Positions 33,939 through 43,304 are shown, counted from the first letter of the stretch. The stretch: 64,000 bases of DNA from Pseudomonadota bacterium (GCA_023451735.1 JAEXYH010000027.1:39017-103016), one strand, 5' to 3'. Made by a program: numbers and translations. The notes: generated from the letters alone by a model not told the origin.

Positions 33939-36044
33939 TTAGGCCGCGCGGGAATTAAGACGCGGATCCACCTGCGGATTGGGCGCCAGGCGGAACATGC
34001 CGACGAGTTCGCGCAGCCGCTGGGCCTCCGCCATCAGAAGCGCGCTTGCTGCATTGTTTTCCTCGACCATCGCGGCGTTCTGCTGTGTTCCCTGATCAAG
34101 CAGGTTGACGGCACTGTTGATCTCGCCAAGCCCGACCGATTGTTCCCGAGCAGACACAGCGATCGCTTCCACCTGCAGGTTGATCGCCTCGATGTGACTG
34201 CTGATACCGGTTAGAGCTTCACCGGTATCGCGGACAGAACGGACACCATCCTTAACCTCGTTTGCCGAGACCTGAATAAGTTGCTTGATCTCGCGTGCGG
34301 CATCGGCCGAGCGGCTGGCGAGCGCCCGGACTTCCTGTGCCACGACTGCGAATCCCCGACCTGCCTCCCCTGCCCTTGCCGCCTCGACACCGGCATTCAG
34401 CGCCAAAAGGTTCGTCTGAAACGCAATCTCGTCAATCACGCCGATAATGCCTGAAATTTTCGCCGAGGATCCTTCGATACGCTGCATGGCATCCAGCGCA
34501 TTCGCGACGAGGCCGCGCGTGTGCTCCGCCGCTTTGTTCGCATCGCTTGCAAGGCCATGTGCCTCCTGTGACCGGCGCGACGAGTTGCCGACATTGGCGG
34601 TGATCTCGTCCAGAGCAGCCGCGGTTTCCTCAAGAGAGGCCGCCTGTTGTTCGGTGCGGCGGGACAGGTCGTCGGCACTGCCTGCGATCTCGCGGCTGCC
34701 ACCTTCGATCGAGCCGCTGGCATGGGCGATCTCGGCCATCACATCGGCAAGGCGTGCGACCGTCTGGTTGAGGTTGTTGCGCAGCGCCTCGAAATCAGGT
34801 GCAAAGGGCTCCGATAGAGTGAAGGAAAGGTCGCCCTCCGCCAATCGATGCAGACCGCCAGCCAGGCCGCGCGTCGCCTGCTGCAGCATCCGGCGCGCCT
34901 CGGCTTCCGCTTCCTCATGCATGCGCTTGCGTTCGACCTCGGCATTCGCGCGCGCTTCGTCGGCCTCCTGCTCAAGCCGCCTATTGGCAATTGCAGCCTC
35001 GCGAAAGGTATCGAGTGCTTCGGCCATGGCACCGAATTCGTTGCGACAGTGCAGCGCCGGGATGGCGATGTCGGTCTGGCCATCGGCCAGCCTGCGCATG
35101 GCGCTGGTCATGGCAACGACCGGACCGGTGATTGAACGCCCGATCAGCCAGACACCTGCGATCAGCGTGGCAATGGCGCTCAGAAGAAGCGCAGCGACGA
35201 CAATCAGATTGCGCCTGGCGACTATCTCGTTCTCGGCGACCGTTTCTACCCGCTGAGCCTCATAGGCTGCGCGGACCGCCACCACCTGTGGCTCGAGCGC
35301 CCGATAGGCGTCCGAGACACCCTTTTCCGACTTCGCCTCCTTCAAACTGCCTTCGACATAGAGTCTGAAGGCAGTTCGATACACGTCCAGTCCGTCCATG
35401 ACGCGACTGCGCTGCGCACCCGGACGAAAGGCCTGTTTGACCAGTGCCGTGAACGTTTCTGCTTCTGCTGCATGCTTTTCGAGGTAGGCGGCATCCCGAC
35501 GAAGAATAAAATCCTTTTCGTGGCGACGCATCATCAGCATGCTGGCACGAATGCCGGTATCCTCGACCGCTTGCAGGCGTTCCTCAACCGAGTGAACGGC
35601 CGAACGCATTGCGCCTTGAAGGCCACTGTTCTGGTCAAGCCCCAGTTCCCGATTATCTTTTATCAGCACCGCGAATGCCGTTTCGTAGGCGGCAAGCCCC
35701 TCGCGCAGCCGGTTTAGCTGACCGGCCAGATCACCGGTTGCGGACGACATCAATCCATCGAGCCTGGCGTGAACGTCGGCAATCGCCGCCTCAAATTTGT
35801 CGACGGCTGCTATATCCTTGTTCAGCAGGAAATACTGCTCCCACAGCAGGCTGTCGCTTACGCCGGCGGACATGATAGAGACCTCCGCCTGTCTTTCCGT
35901 CAATGCATCCGCAGTGGCTCGATATCCTGCCTCGATCTGCCGCTGGCCGAGAAAGATCGCCGAGATTGCGACGATGCCGACCAAAGCAAGGATGGCGAGC
36001 AGCAGCACACGATGGGAGATGCGAAGATTAGAAAAGAAGGTCAA
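33939..36044 (-). CDS. Methyl-accepting chemotaxis protein
   Basis: A 701-residue receptor. A first membrane helix (about residues 12-32) and a second (about 280-300) bracket a helical periplasmic sensor of about 250 residues. HAMP (about 300-355), a helical linker and the signalling domain follow, with EIAFQTNLLALNAGVEAARA and GRGFAVVAQEVRALA at the hairpin tip. There is no NWETF-type CheR/CheB tether at the C terminus (ends RLNSRAA). Starts are not ATG: TTG at 36044 is preferred because GGGG precedes it and it gives the usual MTFFSNLRISHRV start; TTG at 36062 is possible. Confidence 0.9.
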   Translation of the reverse strand: MTFFSNLRISHRVLLLAILALVGIVAISAIFLGQRQIEAGYRATADALTERQAEVSIMSAGVSDSLLWEQYFLLNKDIAAVDKFEAAIADVHARLDGLMSSATGDLAGQLNRLREGLAAYETAFAVLIKDNRELGLDQNSGLQGAMRSAVHSVEERLQAVEDTGIRASMLMMRRHEKDFILRRDAAYLEKHAAEAETFTALVKQAFRPGAQRSRVMDGLDVYRTAFRLYVEGSLKEAKSEKGVSDAYRALEPQVVAVRAAYEAQRVETVAENEIVARRNLIVVAALLLSAIATLIAGVWLIGRSITGPVVAMTSAMRRLADGQTDIAIPALHCRNEFGAMAEALDTFREAAIANRRLEQEADEARANAEVERKRMHEEAEAEARRMLQQATRGLAGGLHRLAEGDLSFTLSEPFAPDFEALRNNLNQTVARLADVMAEIAHASGSIEGGSREIAGSADDLSRRTEQQAASLEETAAALDEITANVGNSSRRSQEAHGLASDANKAAEHTRGLVANALDAMQRIEGSSAKISGIIGVIDEIAFQTNLLALNAGVEAARAGEAGRGFAVVAQEVRALASRSADAAREIKQLIQVSANEVKDGVRSVRDTGEALTGISSHIEAINLQVEAIAVSAREQSVGLGEINSAVNLLDQGTQQNAAMVEENNAASALLMAEAQRLRELVGMFRLAPNPQVDPRLNSRAA

Positions 36045-36135
36045 GCCGTGAACCCCAGGCAAATGAATATGTCTGGGATAACTGCCTGTCAGGGTTTAAA
36101 TAAACCTCAATCAGAAGACTAAAAGTCGCTCCCAA

Positions 36136-36181
36136 TTTTGCATTGCAGCATTGCAGCTTTGCATTGCACAGCTATGCAAAA
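36136..36181. repeat. Short direct repeats GCATTGCA upstream of the chemoreceptor gene
   Basis: GCATTGCA occurs three times (36140-36147, 36148-36155 and 36161-36168). The core TTGCA occurs five times, at 36138, 36143, 36151, 36159 and 36164, so the spacing is 5-8-8-5. The block is bounded by TTTTGCAT (36136-36143) and its complement ATGCAAAA (36174-36181). It is 90-140 bases upstream of the chemoreceptor start. Confidence 0.6.
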
Positions 36182-36240
36182 CGGCGACCCTGAGGCCGCC
36201 GTAGAAATCTCTTGATAAACGATAGATTGAGAGACTGAAA

Positions 36241-38031
36241 TCAGTCTTTCTTGACCGGCGGGATCGGACGGATCGCCAGTTCGCGCAGCTGGGTCGGGGT
36301 GGCTTCCGAGGGGGCGCCCATCAGAAGATCCTGTGCCTGCTGGTTCATCGGGAACAGCGTGATTTCACGCAGGTTCTTGGCACCGGTGAGAAGCATGACG
36401 ACGCGGTCGACGCCGGCTGCCATGCCGCCATGCGGAGGCGCACCGTACTGGAAGGCGCGGTAGAGGCCACCGAAGCGGTCTTCCACGTCCTGCTGGGAAA
36501 GGCCGACCATTTCAAAGGCCTTGACCATGACTTCCGGCAGCTGGTTACGGATCGAGCCCGAGGCGATTTCGAAGCCGTTGCAGACCATGTCGTACTGGTA
36601 GGCCTTGATCGTCAGCGGATCCTGGTTTTCCAGCGCGTCGAGGCCGCCCTGCGGCATCGAGAAGGGGTTGTGGGCGAAATCGATCTTCTTGTCTTCTTCG
36701 TTGTATTCGAAGAACGGGAAGTCGACGATCCAGCACAGTGCGAACTGGTCCTTGTTGGACAGGTTCAACTCGTCGGCAGCGCGGTTACGGGCTTCACCTG
36801 CGAATTTGTAGAACTTTTCCGGTTCGCCAGCGACGAAGAAGCAGGCGTCGCCCGCTTCCAGACCGAGCTGGACGCGCAGCGCTTCGGTGCGCTCTTCGCC
36901 GATGTTCTTGGCGAGCGGGCCGGAACCGGCGATCTTGCCTTCTTCTTCCTTCCAGAAGATGTAGCCGAGGCCCGGCTGACCCTGTTGCTGTGCCCAGGCA
37001 TTCATGCGGTCGCAGAATGCGCGGGAGCCGCCGGTCTTGGCCGGGATCGCCCAGACTTCGACCTTCGGGTTCGACGCGATCATGCCGGCGAATACCTTGA
37101 AGCCGGAGCCGGCAAAGTGTTCGGTGACGGCTTCCATTTCGATCGGGTTGCGCAGGTCAGGCTTGTCGGAGCCGTATTTGCGGATCGCAACGTCATAAGG
37201 GATGCGCGGGAATTCCTTGGTGACCGGCTTGCCTTCGGCGAACTCCTCGAAAATGCCGCGCATGACGGGTTCCATCGTCTCCCAGACTTCTTCCTGGGTG
37301 ACAAAGCTCATTTCGAGGTCGAGCTGGTAGAATTCGCCCGGCAGGCGGTCGGCACGCGGGTCTTCGTCGCGGAAGCAGGGCGCGATCTGGAAGTAGCGGT
37401 CGAAACCAGCCACCATCATCAGCTGCTTGTACTGCTGCGGTGCCTGCGGCAAAGCGAAGAACTTGCCGGGATGGATACGCGACGGCACGAGGAAGTCGCG
37501 TGCGCCTTCCGGCGAGGACGCGGTCAGGATCGGTGTCGAATATTCAGTGAAGCCGCCCGAGGTCATTTCGCGGCGCATGGCGGCGATGATCTGGGTGCGC
37601 TTGACGATGTTCTTGTGCAGCGTTTCGCGGCGAAGATCGAGGAAGCGATACTTCAGGCGCACGTCTTCCGGGTATTCCGGCTCGCCGAACACCGGCAGAG
37701 GCAGTTCCTTGGCAGCAGAGAGAACCTCAATTTCCTTGGCGTAAAGTTCGATTTCGCCGGTCGCCATGCCCTTGTTGACGGTGTCTTCGGAGCGCGCCTT
37801 GACGGTGCCGTCTATGCGGATGACCCATTCGCCGCGGACGACTTCAGCCGTCTTGAAGGCAGGGCTGTCCGGATCGCAGACGACCTGGGTCATGCCGTAG
37901 TGGTCGCGAAGGTCGACGAACAGGACGCCGCCATGATCTCGTACACGATGGACCCAGCCGGAAATGCGGACATTGGAGCCGACATCCGACTTGCGGAGGG
38001 CTGCACAGGTGTGGCTGCGGTAACGATGCAT
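36241..38031 (-). CDS. aspS: Aspartyl-tRNA synthetase (probably non-discriminating)
   Basis: A 596-residue class II synthetase. The N-terminal OB-fold binds the anticodon (GWVHRVRDHGGVLFVDLRDHYG). Motif 2 is FRDEDPRADRLPGEFYQLDLEMSF, and motif 3 the C-terminal GVDRVVMLLTGAKNLREI. The bacterial GAD insertion is present (about residues 285-410). RDHGG, with His where discriminating enzymes have Leu, fits the non-discriminating type that also charges tRNA-Asn for GatCAB; this is inference from known Pseudomonas enzymes. Confidence 0.95.
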   Translation of the reverse strand: MHRYRSHTCAALRKSDVGSNVRISGWVHRVRDHGGVLFVDLRDHYGMTQVVCDPDSPAFKTAEVVRGEWVIRIDGTVKARSEDTVNKGMATGEIELYAKEIEVLSAAKELPLPVFGEPEYPEDVRLKYRFLDLRRETLHKNIVKRTQIIAAMRREMTSGGFTEYSTPILTASSPEGARDFLVPSRIHPGKFFALPQAPQQYKQLMMVAGFDRYFQIAPCFRDEDPRADRLPGEFYQLDLEMSFVTQEEVWETMEPVMRGIFEEFAEGKPVTKEFPRIPYDVAIRKYGSDKPDLRNPIEMEAVTEHFAGSGFKVFAGMIASNPKVEVWAIPAKTGGSRAFCDRMNAWAQQQGQPGLGYIFWKEEEGKIAGSGPLAKNIGEERTEALRVQLGLEAGDACFFVAGEPEKFYKFAGEARNRAADELNLSNKDQFALCWIVDFPFFEYNEEDKKIDFAHNPFSMPQGGLDALENQDPLTIKAYQYDMVCNGFEIASGSIRNQLPEVMVKAFEMVGLSQQDVEDRFGGLYRAFQYGAPPHGGMAAGVDRVVMLLTGAKNLREITLFPMNQQAQDLLMGAPSEATPTQLRELAIRPIPPVKKD

Positions 38032-38276
38032 GACTTCAATCCTGGACTGATGCTTTGGAACGGCTTTATGGCGTGCAAGGCACGGCCGCCGATCGCATGG
38101 AAAATCGGCGCGAAAAGCGCATGTGCGCTCCGATTTGTCAAGGTTGCAATGCCTCGGCAGGACTGCTTAGCACATGATAGTCGCAATCCGACGGTCTTCG
38201 CGCCGCCATCAGGCTGCGTGCTTATGTCCCGACGTCGCCTCTTCATTGTTCACGCTGGCAGTGCGATTATCGATCC

Positions 38277-38648
38277 ATGGTGAAGTTTGTCCGGGTCATG
38301 CTGATGCTTCTGGCCGCGCTGTTTCTGGCGCGCGGGCCTGTCACCTATGCTTCCCAGCCGGCACTGGATCATGTTCACACAAACCATGCCGAACTGGTCC
38401 TGCATCGCGGGCATGCGCCGATAGACGGCCACCGGATAGAGACACAATGTTCGAAGGCAGGATGCGCGCTCGCATCATGTCAGGTGCAATCGGTCACTGC
38501 CGCCATCCTCCCGGATTGCCCGTCTGCCATACAGCCAGCTCGTTCATTGGCTTACGCATTGCCGCGCGACGTGACCTTGTCCTCACTGCGCAGCGAACCC
38601 GCCTCGCCTCCTCCTAAATCTCCGATCGGCCAGCCACCGGCCGTCTGA
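38277..38648 (+). CDS. Small Cys/His-rich exported protein, unknown function
   Basis: A 123-residue protein with a signal peptide (MVKFVRVMLMLLAALFLARG). The mature region starts with many His (LDHVHTNHAELVLHRGHAP), then four Cys (CSKAGCALASCQV and C at about 80) and a Pro-rich tail (SPPPKSPIGQPPA). The layout recalls small metal-handling proteins encoded ahead of copper genes; the next gene, DUF411, starts 45 bases later on the same strand. Metal binding is an inference, not shown. It starts with ATG at 38277. Confidence 0.6.
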   Translation: MVKFVRVMLMLLAALFLARGPVTYASQPALDHVHTNHAELVLHRGHAPIDGHRIETQCSKAGCALASCQVQSVTAAILPDCPSAIQPARSLAYALPRDVTLSSLRSEPASPPPKSPIGQPPAV

Positions 38649-38692
38649 CGGCCCGAACAGAAACATTCGTTCGCCGATCCAAGGAGATTATC

Positions 38693-39148
38693 GTGAACAG
38701 ACAGACATTTGCGGCGAGATCGCTTGCCCTCGCACTGATGAGTGCAGCCTCCGTTTTTGCCACCGGCGCCATGGCCACCGAAATGGTGGTCTATAAAAGC
38801 CCTTATTGCGGCTGCTGCGAAGAATGGGCCGAGGCATTGAAGGCATCCGGCATCGCGCTTCGCATGGAGAACATCGAGGACATGGATGCGTTGAAGGCCA
38901 GTTACAAAGTGCCGGACGATGCCTGGAGCTGCCATACGGCAGTAGCAGACGGCTATGTGTTCGAAGGCCATGTGCCGCTCGAAGCCGTCAGCCGTGTCCT
39001 TGCCGAACATCCCGACATCGCCGGCGTCGCCGTTCCCGGCATGCCGAGCGGCGCATTGGGGATGGGAGAGGATCCGTCAGCGTCCTACGACGTCATCGCC
39101 CTCAACAAGGATGGAAGCCAGTCGGTCTATATGGAGATCAGACCGTAA
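38693..39148 (+). CDS. DUF411 domain protein, exported
   Basis: A 151-residue protein with a signal peptide (cleaved after AMA, residue 28). The mature part has a thioredoxin-like start: MVVYKSPYCGCCEEWAEAL, with the CGCC pair of Cys. WSCHTAVADGYVFEGHVPLEAV and GVAVPGMPSGALGMG are the DUF411 signatures. Members are found in copper-resistance and metal operons and may bind or transfer metal. AGGAG precedes the start. The upstream Cys/His-rich gene is probably in the same transcript. Confidence 0.88.
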   Translation: MNRQTFAARSLALALMSAASVFATGAMATEMVVYKSPYCGCCEEWAEALKASGIALRMENIEDMDALKASYKVPDDAWSCHTAVADGYVFEGHVPLEAVSRVLAEHPDIAGVAVPGMPSGALGMGEDPSASYDVIALNKDGSQSVYMEIRP

Positions 39149-39361
39149 GGCAAGCATCTCCTCCACCTGTATCTGCAACCTGCTGCCCGCCCCTGGTCAC
39201 CTGAAAAGGCCGGGGGTGGTTGGCGTTTAAGGAATGCATGCCGCGATCATTCTGCACTTCCGGATTTCCGCAAGCGCAGCCAGCCCAAGCTATTTCCGAT
39301 CTGTCGTTTCCCTACGCTTCACGCTACAGCTTGAGCGACACCCCCGCGCAAAGATTCCATC

Positions 39362-40600
39362 ATGTCCCATATCCGCCCCCTCGTGCCCCTTCTCGTCACC
39401 GCAGGCATCCTGATCGGTGGCAACGGGCTGCAAGGCACCTATATCGCACTGCGCGGCACCGCGGAGGGCTTTTCACCGACGGTGATCGGAATGATCGGCG
39501 CCGGTTATAGCGTCGGTTTTGCCATCGGCTGCATCTATGTCTCGCGGCTGCTGCGTTCGATCGGACATATCCGCACCTTTGCGGCAATGGCCGCCATCGG
39601 CGCGTCCTGCTCCATCGTCATGGCGCAGGTAATCGATCCCGTCGCATGGACCTTCCTGCGCTTTCTGATCGGCATCGCGGTCGCCAGCCTGTTTGCGACC
39701 GTCGAAAGCTGGATCAATGCCAAGGTCACGAATGAAAACCGGGCGAGAACACTTTCGATCTATCGTTTCGTCGATCTCGGCTCCGTCACCTTCGCACAAT
39801 ATCTTATCCCGACGATCGGCGTCGAAGGACAGGCGATCTTCGCCGTCATCTCTATCGCCATGACATTGTCGCTCGTGCCGATTTCGATCGCCGACAAATC
39901 CGGCCCCGCCCCGCCGGATGCCGTCGCGTTCGATCTCAAAGCCGTCTGGCAGATCTCGCCACTTGCTGTCGTCGGCGTCGTCGCCGTCGGCCTCTCCATG
40001 GCAGCCTTCCGCAATATCGGACCGGTCTACGCACATGAGATCGGCATGGACATCACTTCGATCGCAACCTTCATGAGCGCCGGCATCATCGGCGGCGTGG
40101 TGCTGCAATATCCGCTCGGCGCCTATTCGGACAAGCTGGACAGACGACGCGTCATCGTCTGGGCAACGATCGGATCGATCCTGACGGGCGGATATCTCTC
40201 ATTCGGAGCCGGTACGAACGAGACGGCCAATATCATCGCCGTATTCCTCTTCGGCGCGTTTTCGATGCCGCTCTATTCCCTTTGTTCGGCGCATGGAAAC
40301 GACCACGCCAAACCCGGGCAATATGCGCTCATTGCGGCTGGCCTGCTTTTCTTCTGGTCGGTCGGTGCGATCGTCGGACCACTGCTTGCCGCCACGCTGC
40401 TCCAGTATTTCGGCCCGCGTGCCTTCTTTGCCTATACATCCTTCATCTTTGCCGGTTTTCTGGTTTTCACGATCATGCGCATGGGGGTCAGACCACCGGT
40501 GCCACCGTCAGAACGGCATTCCCGCTTCCGCGCACTCCTGCGCACATCAGCCTATTTCAACCGGCTCGCGGCACCGCCTGAAAAAGATCGCAGGGACTAA
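39362..40600 (+). CDS. Major facilitator superfamily transporter (YcaD-like)
   Basis: A 412-residue membrane protein with 12 predicted helices. The N-terminal half has GFSPTVIGMIGAGYSVGFAIGC and RFLIGIAVASLFATVESWINAKV, like YcaD/unknown MFS members; the second-half loop DKLDRRRVIVWATIG is a degenerate MFS motif. Substrate unknown. A long Arg-rich cytoplasmic tail follows the last helix. About 210 bases separate it from the DUF411 gene. Confidence 0.88.
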   Translation: MSHIRPLVPLLVTAGILIGGNGLQGTYIALRGTAEGFSPTVIGMIGAGYSVGFAIGCIYVSRLLRSIGHIRTFAAMAAIGASCSIVMAQVIDPVAWTFLRFLIGIAVASLFATVESWINAKVTNENRARTLSIYRFVDLGSVTFAQYLIPTIGVEGQAIFAVISIAMTLSLVPISIADKSGPAPPDAVAFDLKAVWQISPLAVVGVVAVGLSMAAFRNIGPVYAHEIGMDITSIATFMSAGIIGGVVLQYPLGAYSDKLDRRRVIVWATIGSILTGGYLSFGAGTNETANIIAVFLFGAFSMPLYSLCSAHGNDHAKPGQYALIAAGLLFFWSVGAIVGPLLAATLLQYFGPRAFFAYTSFIFAGFLVFTIMRMGVRPPVPPSERHSRFRALLRTSAYFNRLAAPPEKDRRD

Positions 40601-40680
40601 CGTCTCGGCAAGGCGCCGCCGGTCTTGACATGGGCGGCTCAAAGGGAAAGGAAGGTTGATCACCGCACGTGAACGGACCA

Positions 40681-41826
40681 ATGATCGATACAACCGCAGC
40701 CCTTCAAGACGCCTGCGCCAAGCTGGCGCAATCGGATTTCATCACCATCGACACGGAGTTTCTGAGGGAAACGACGTTCTGCCCGGAACTCTGCCTGATC
40801 CAGATGGCTAATCCGGACATGGAAGTCCTCGTCGATCCGCTGGCAAAAGGGCTGGATCTCGCGCCCTTCTTCGAGCTGATGGCGAACCCCGCGGTGGTCA
40901 AGGTTTTTCATGCCGCACGGCAGGATATCGAAATCATCCATCACCTCGGCAAGCTCGTGCCGCATCCGATCTTCGATACGCAGGTCGCCGCCATGGTCTG
41001 CGGTTTCGGCGACAGCGTCTCCTATGACCAGCTCGTCAGCCGCATCAAGAACGTCCATATCGACAAGTCATCGCGTTTCACCGACTGGAGCCGCCGGCCG
41101 CTTTCCGAAAAGCAGCTCGACTATGCGCTGGCCGACGTCACCCATCTGAGGGACGTCTATCTGTTCCTCAAGGAGCAGCTGGAGCGCGAAGGCCGTGCCC
41201 TGTGGCTGACCGAGGAAATGGCGATCCTCGAAAACCCGTCGACCTATGACCTTCATCCGGACGACGCATGGCAGCGCCTTAAGGCGCGCCTGCGCAAGCC
41301 GACGGAGCTCGCCATCCTGAAATTCGTCGCTGCATGGCGCGAGCGGGAAGCACGCAGCCGAAACGTGCCGCGATCGCGCGTACTGAAGGACGATGCGATC
41401 TACGAGATCGCCCAGCAGCAGCCCAAGGATAACGAGGCGCTCGGCCGCCTACGCACCATCCCCAAGGGCTGGGAGCGCTCGGCCTCGGGTACCGCGATCG
41501 TCGAGGCGGTCAATGCCGCGCTCGCACTGCCGAAGGCCGACATGCCACATCCGCCCAAGCACGCCCATGTGCCGGAAGGCACCGCTGCCGCGGTTGAGCT
41601 TCTGAAGGTTCTTCTCAAGCTCATCTCCGACAAGCAGGGCGTGGCTGCGAAGGTTATCGCCAATACAGACGATCTGGAAAAGATCGCATCCGAAGGCGAA
41701 AAAGCCCAGGTGGCTGCACTTTCCGGCTGGCGCAAGGAGCTTTTCGGCGACACGGCGCTGAAGCTGATCGAAGGTGGTGTGGCGCTGCGCTTCGTCAACA
41801 AGAAGGTCGAAGCGGTCGAGCTTTAA
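40681..41826 (+). CDS. rnd: Ribonuclease D
   Basis: A 381-residue 3'-5' exoribonuclease of the DEDD family acting on tRNA 3' ends. Exo I is FITIDTEFLRE, Exo II HAARQDIEIIHHLGK and Exo III LDYALADVTHLRDVY, with all acidic residues present. The HRDC domain follows (about residues 205-285). The C-terminal part is partly conserved. The ATG at 40681 is preferred; a GTG at 40669 has GGAAGG 14 bases upstream and is possible. Confidence 0.94.
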   Translation: MIDTTAALQDACAKLAQSDFITIDTEFLRETTFCPELCLIQMANPDMEVLVDPLAKGLDLAPFFELMANPAVVKVFHAARQDIEIIHHLGKLVPHPIFDTQVAAMVCGFGDSVSYDQLVSRIKNVHIDKSSRFTDWSRRPLSEKQLDYALADVTHLRDVYLFLKEQLEREGRALWLTEEMAILENPSTYDLHPDDAWQRLKARLRKPTELAILKFVAAWREREARSRNVPRSRVLKDDAIYEIAQQQPKDNEALGRLRTIPKGWERSASGTAIVEAVNAALALPKADMPHPPKHAHVPEGTAAAVELLKVLLKLISDKQGVAAKVIANTDDLEKIASEGEKAQVAALSGWRKELFGDTALKLIEGGVALRFVNKKVEAVEL

Positions 41827-41862
41827 GCTCGACCCGTTCCGGACAGAGATCTCAATCGCCAA

Positions 41863-42270
41863 TCAGGGGTGCATCCTTGCACCCTTGGTGATCTTGTCGA
41901 CCACCTTCTTTTCCGCTCTCAACGCAATACCGACCAGCCTGGCATCGTCAGGAGCGTAACGGGAAAAGACCTCGCGATTGGCGGCGTCGTGACCGGTCAC
42001 GAACATTTCCTCGATATAGGCGGACGTCGTTACCTCGCGGTCCAGCGCACGCTTGTGGATTGCCCGCAGCGTTTCCTGATCGGCTGCAAGCACCACCATC
42101 GGCTGGATGGTCATCGCGTTATAGACATTCCCGATTGCATCCCGGTATGCTTCACCGATGATCGCCGGCGACTGGGCGACGATGCCACTCGTCAGAAAAG
42201 CAGTGACATTGAGCTTCTGCCAGATGGCGAGGTCGTCGCGGACAATAATGGCGATCTTGGTGTCGAACAT
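41863..42270 (-). CDS. DUF2000 family protein
   Basis: A 135-residue protein of the DUF2000 family, related in fold to peptidyl-tRNA hydrolase 2. Visible features are KIAIIVRDDLAIWQKLNVTAFLTSGI, the Met/His-rich core and IGIALRAEKKVVDKITKG. Enzyme activity is not known. Start at ATG 42270, with GGAG 10 bases upstream. It is transcribed divergently from an AraC-type regulator, with 100 bases between, a pairing often seen for this family. Confidence 0.85.
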   Translation of the reverse strand: MFDTKIAIIVRDDLAIWQKLNVTAFLTSGIVAQSPAIIGEAYRDAIGNVYNAMTIQPMVVLAADQETLRAIHKRALDREVTTSAYIEEMFVTGHDAANREVFSRYAPDDARLVGIALRAEKKVVDKITKGARMHP

Positions 42271-42370
42271 GCGGGAAAACTCCATTCGGGGTATCGAAAG
42301 AGCCGAACATTTACCGGCTGGCAGTGCGGACGGTCTTGAACATTCGTGCAAGAGGCAGTTCCGCGACGGC

Positions 42371-43162
42371 ATGCGCATCGCCATTCCGAGCCGCGGTGTC
42401 GAGCGCATCGAGGCGCGCTTCCACGGCAACGGCTTTTCACCACACCGCCACGATACCTATGCGCTGGGGCTGACGCTGCATGGCATACAGACGTTTCGCT
42501 ATCGAGGTTCCGAGCGGTTCAGCAATCCCGGCAATGTCATCGTTTTACATCCCGACGAAATACATGATGGTGCTGCCGGCACCGACGACGGGCTGATCTA
42601 CCGGATGATCTATCTACCGCCGGAACTGATCGGCGCAGTCGACGGCCATCGCAGTGCCCTGCCCTTCGTCGGAAATCCCGTGGTAGCAGATACCGGGCTC
42701 CGGCAGGCACTCGCAGATATTCTAGATGACCTCGACCATGAACCCGATGATCTCGTCATGGACGACGTCATCATGCGCGTTGCAGCCGGTCTTTCCCGAC
42801 AGGCGAGGAGACCCGGCAAGGCAATTGGCGCAACAGCTCAAACCGCAGTCCTTTCCGCACGCGCATTTCTTGAAGAGAATTACGCCAAGACCGTGCGCTC
42901 GGAGGATCTGGAGGCAATTACCGGTCTCGATCGCTATGAACTGGCACGACAGTTTCGCCGCCTGCTCGGCACCAGCCCGCATCGCTATCTTGTCATGCGC
43001 CGGCTGGAACGTGCCAAAAGACTGATTTCGACAGGAAATGGTCTTGCCGATGCCGCCGCCGATGTGGGGTTTTCCGACCAGGCGCATTTCACCCGGCACT
43101 TCCGCAAGGCCTTTGGAATGACGCCGGGCCGCTGGAACGATTTACGAACCGGGTCGCGATAA
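42371..43162 (+). CDS. AraC family transcriptional regulator
   Basis: A 263-residue regulator. The N-terminal cupin-like sensor is GVERIEARFHGNGFSPHRHDTYALG, with the HRHDTY pattern. The C-terminal double helix-turn-helix includes LEAITGLDRYELARQFRRLLG and VGFSDQAHFTRHFRKAFGMTPGRW, the AraC signature. The start is uncertain: ATG at 42371 was chosen since longer frames would overlap the divergent DUF2000 start. It probably controls the divergent DUF2000 gene. Confidence 0.87.
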   Translation: MRIAIPSRGVERIEARFHGNGFSPHRHDTYALGLTLHGIQTFRYRGSERFSNPGNVIVLHPDEIHDGAAGTDDGLIYRMIYLPPELIGAVDGHRSALPFVGNPVVADTGLRQALADILDDLDHEPDDLVMDDVIMRVAAGLSRQARRPGKAIGATAQTAVLSARAFLEENYAKTVRSEDLEAITGLDRYELARQFRRLLGTSPHRYLVMRRLERAKRLISTGNGLADAAADVGFSDQAHFTRHFRKAFGMTPGRWNDLRTGSR

Positions 43163-43304
43163 TCGCAACCAAATCTGCGGCAGACCGGCACCGTAAAATT
43201 CCGGTCATCAAAACTTCATCCAGCCGTCAATTTATCATCACCTGCCCGTCATGCGAGCATTCTATCGACGCCGCATGTTCAATGCGAAACGATCAGGTGT
43301 TTTC

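Noticed and set aside
36430..38283. 617-codon plus-strand frame opposite aspS, and similar frames opposite parC (28289-30010) and ppk (47087-48982)
   Set aside because: All are antisense to complete housekeeping genes and lack ribosome-binding sites and domains.
41867..41884. GGGTGCA/TGCACCC inverted repeat at the end of the DUF2000 gene
   Set aside because: It lies inside the coding end without a T run, so there is no support for a terminator.
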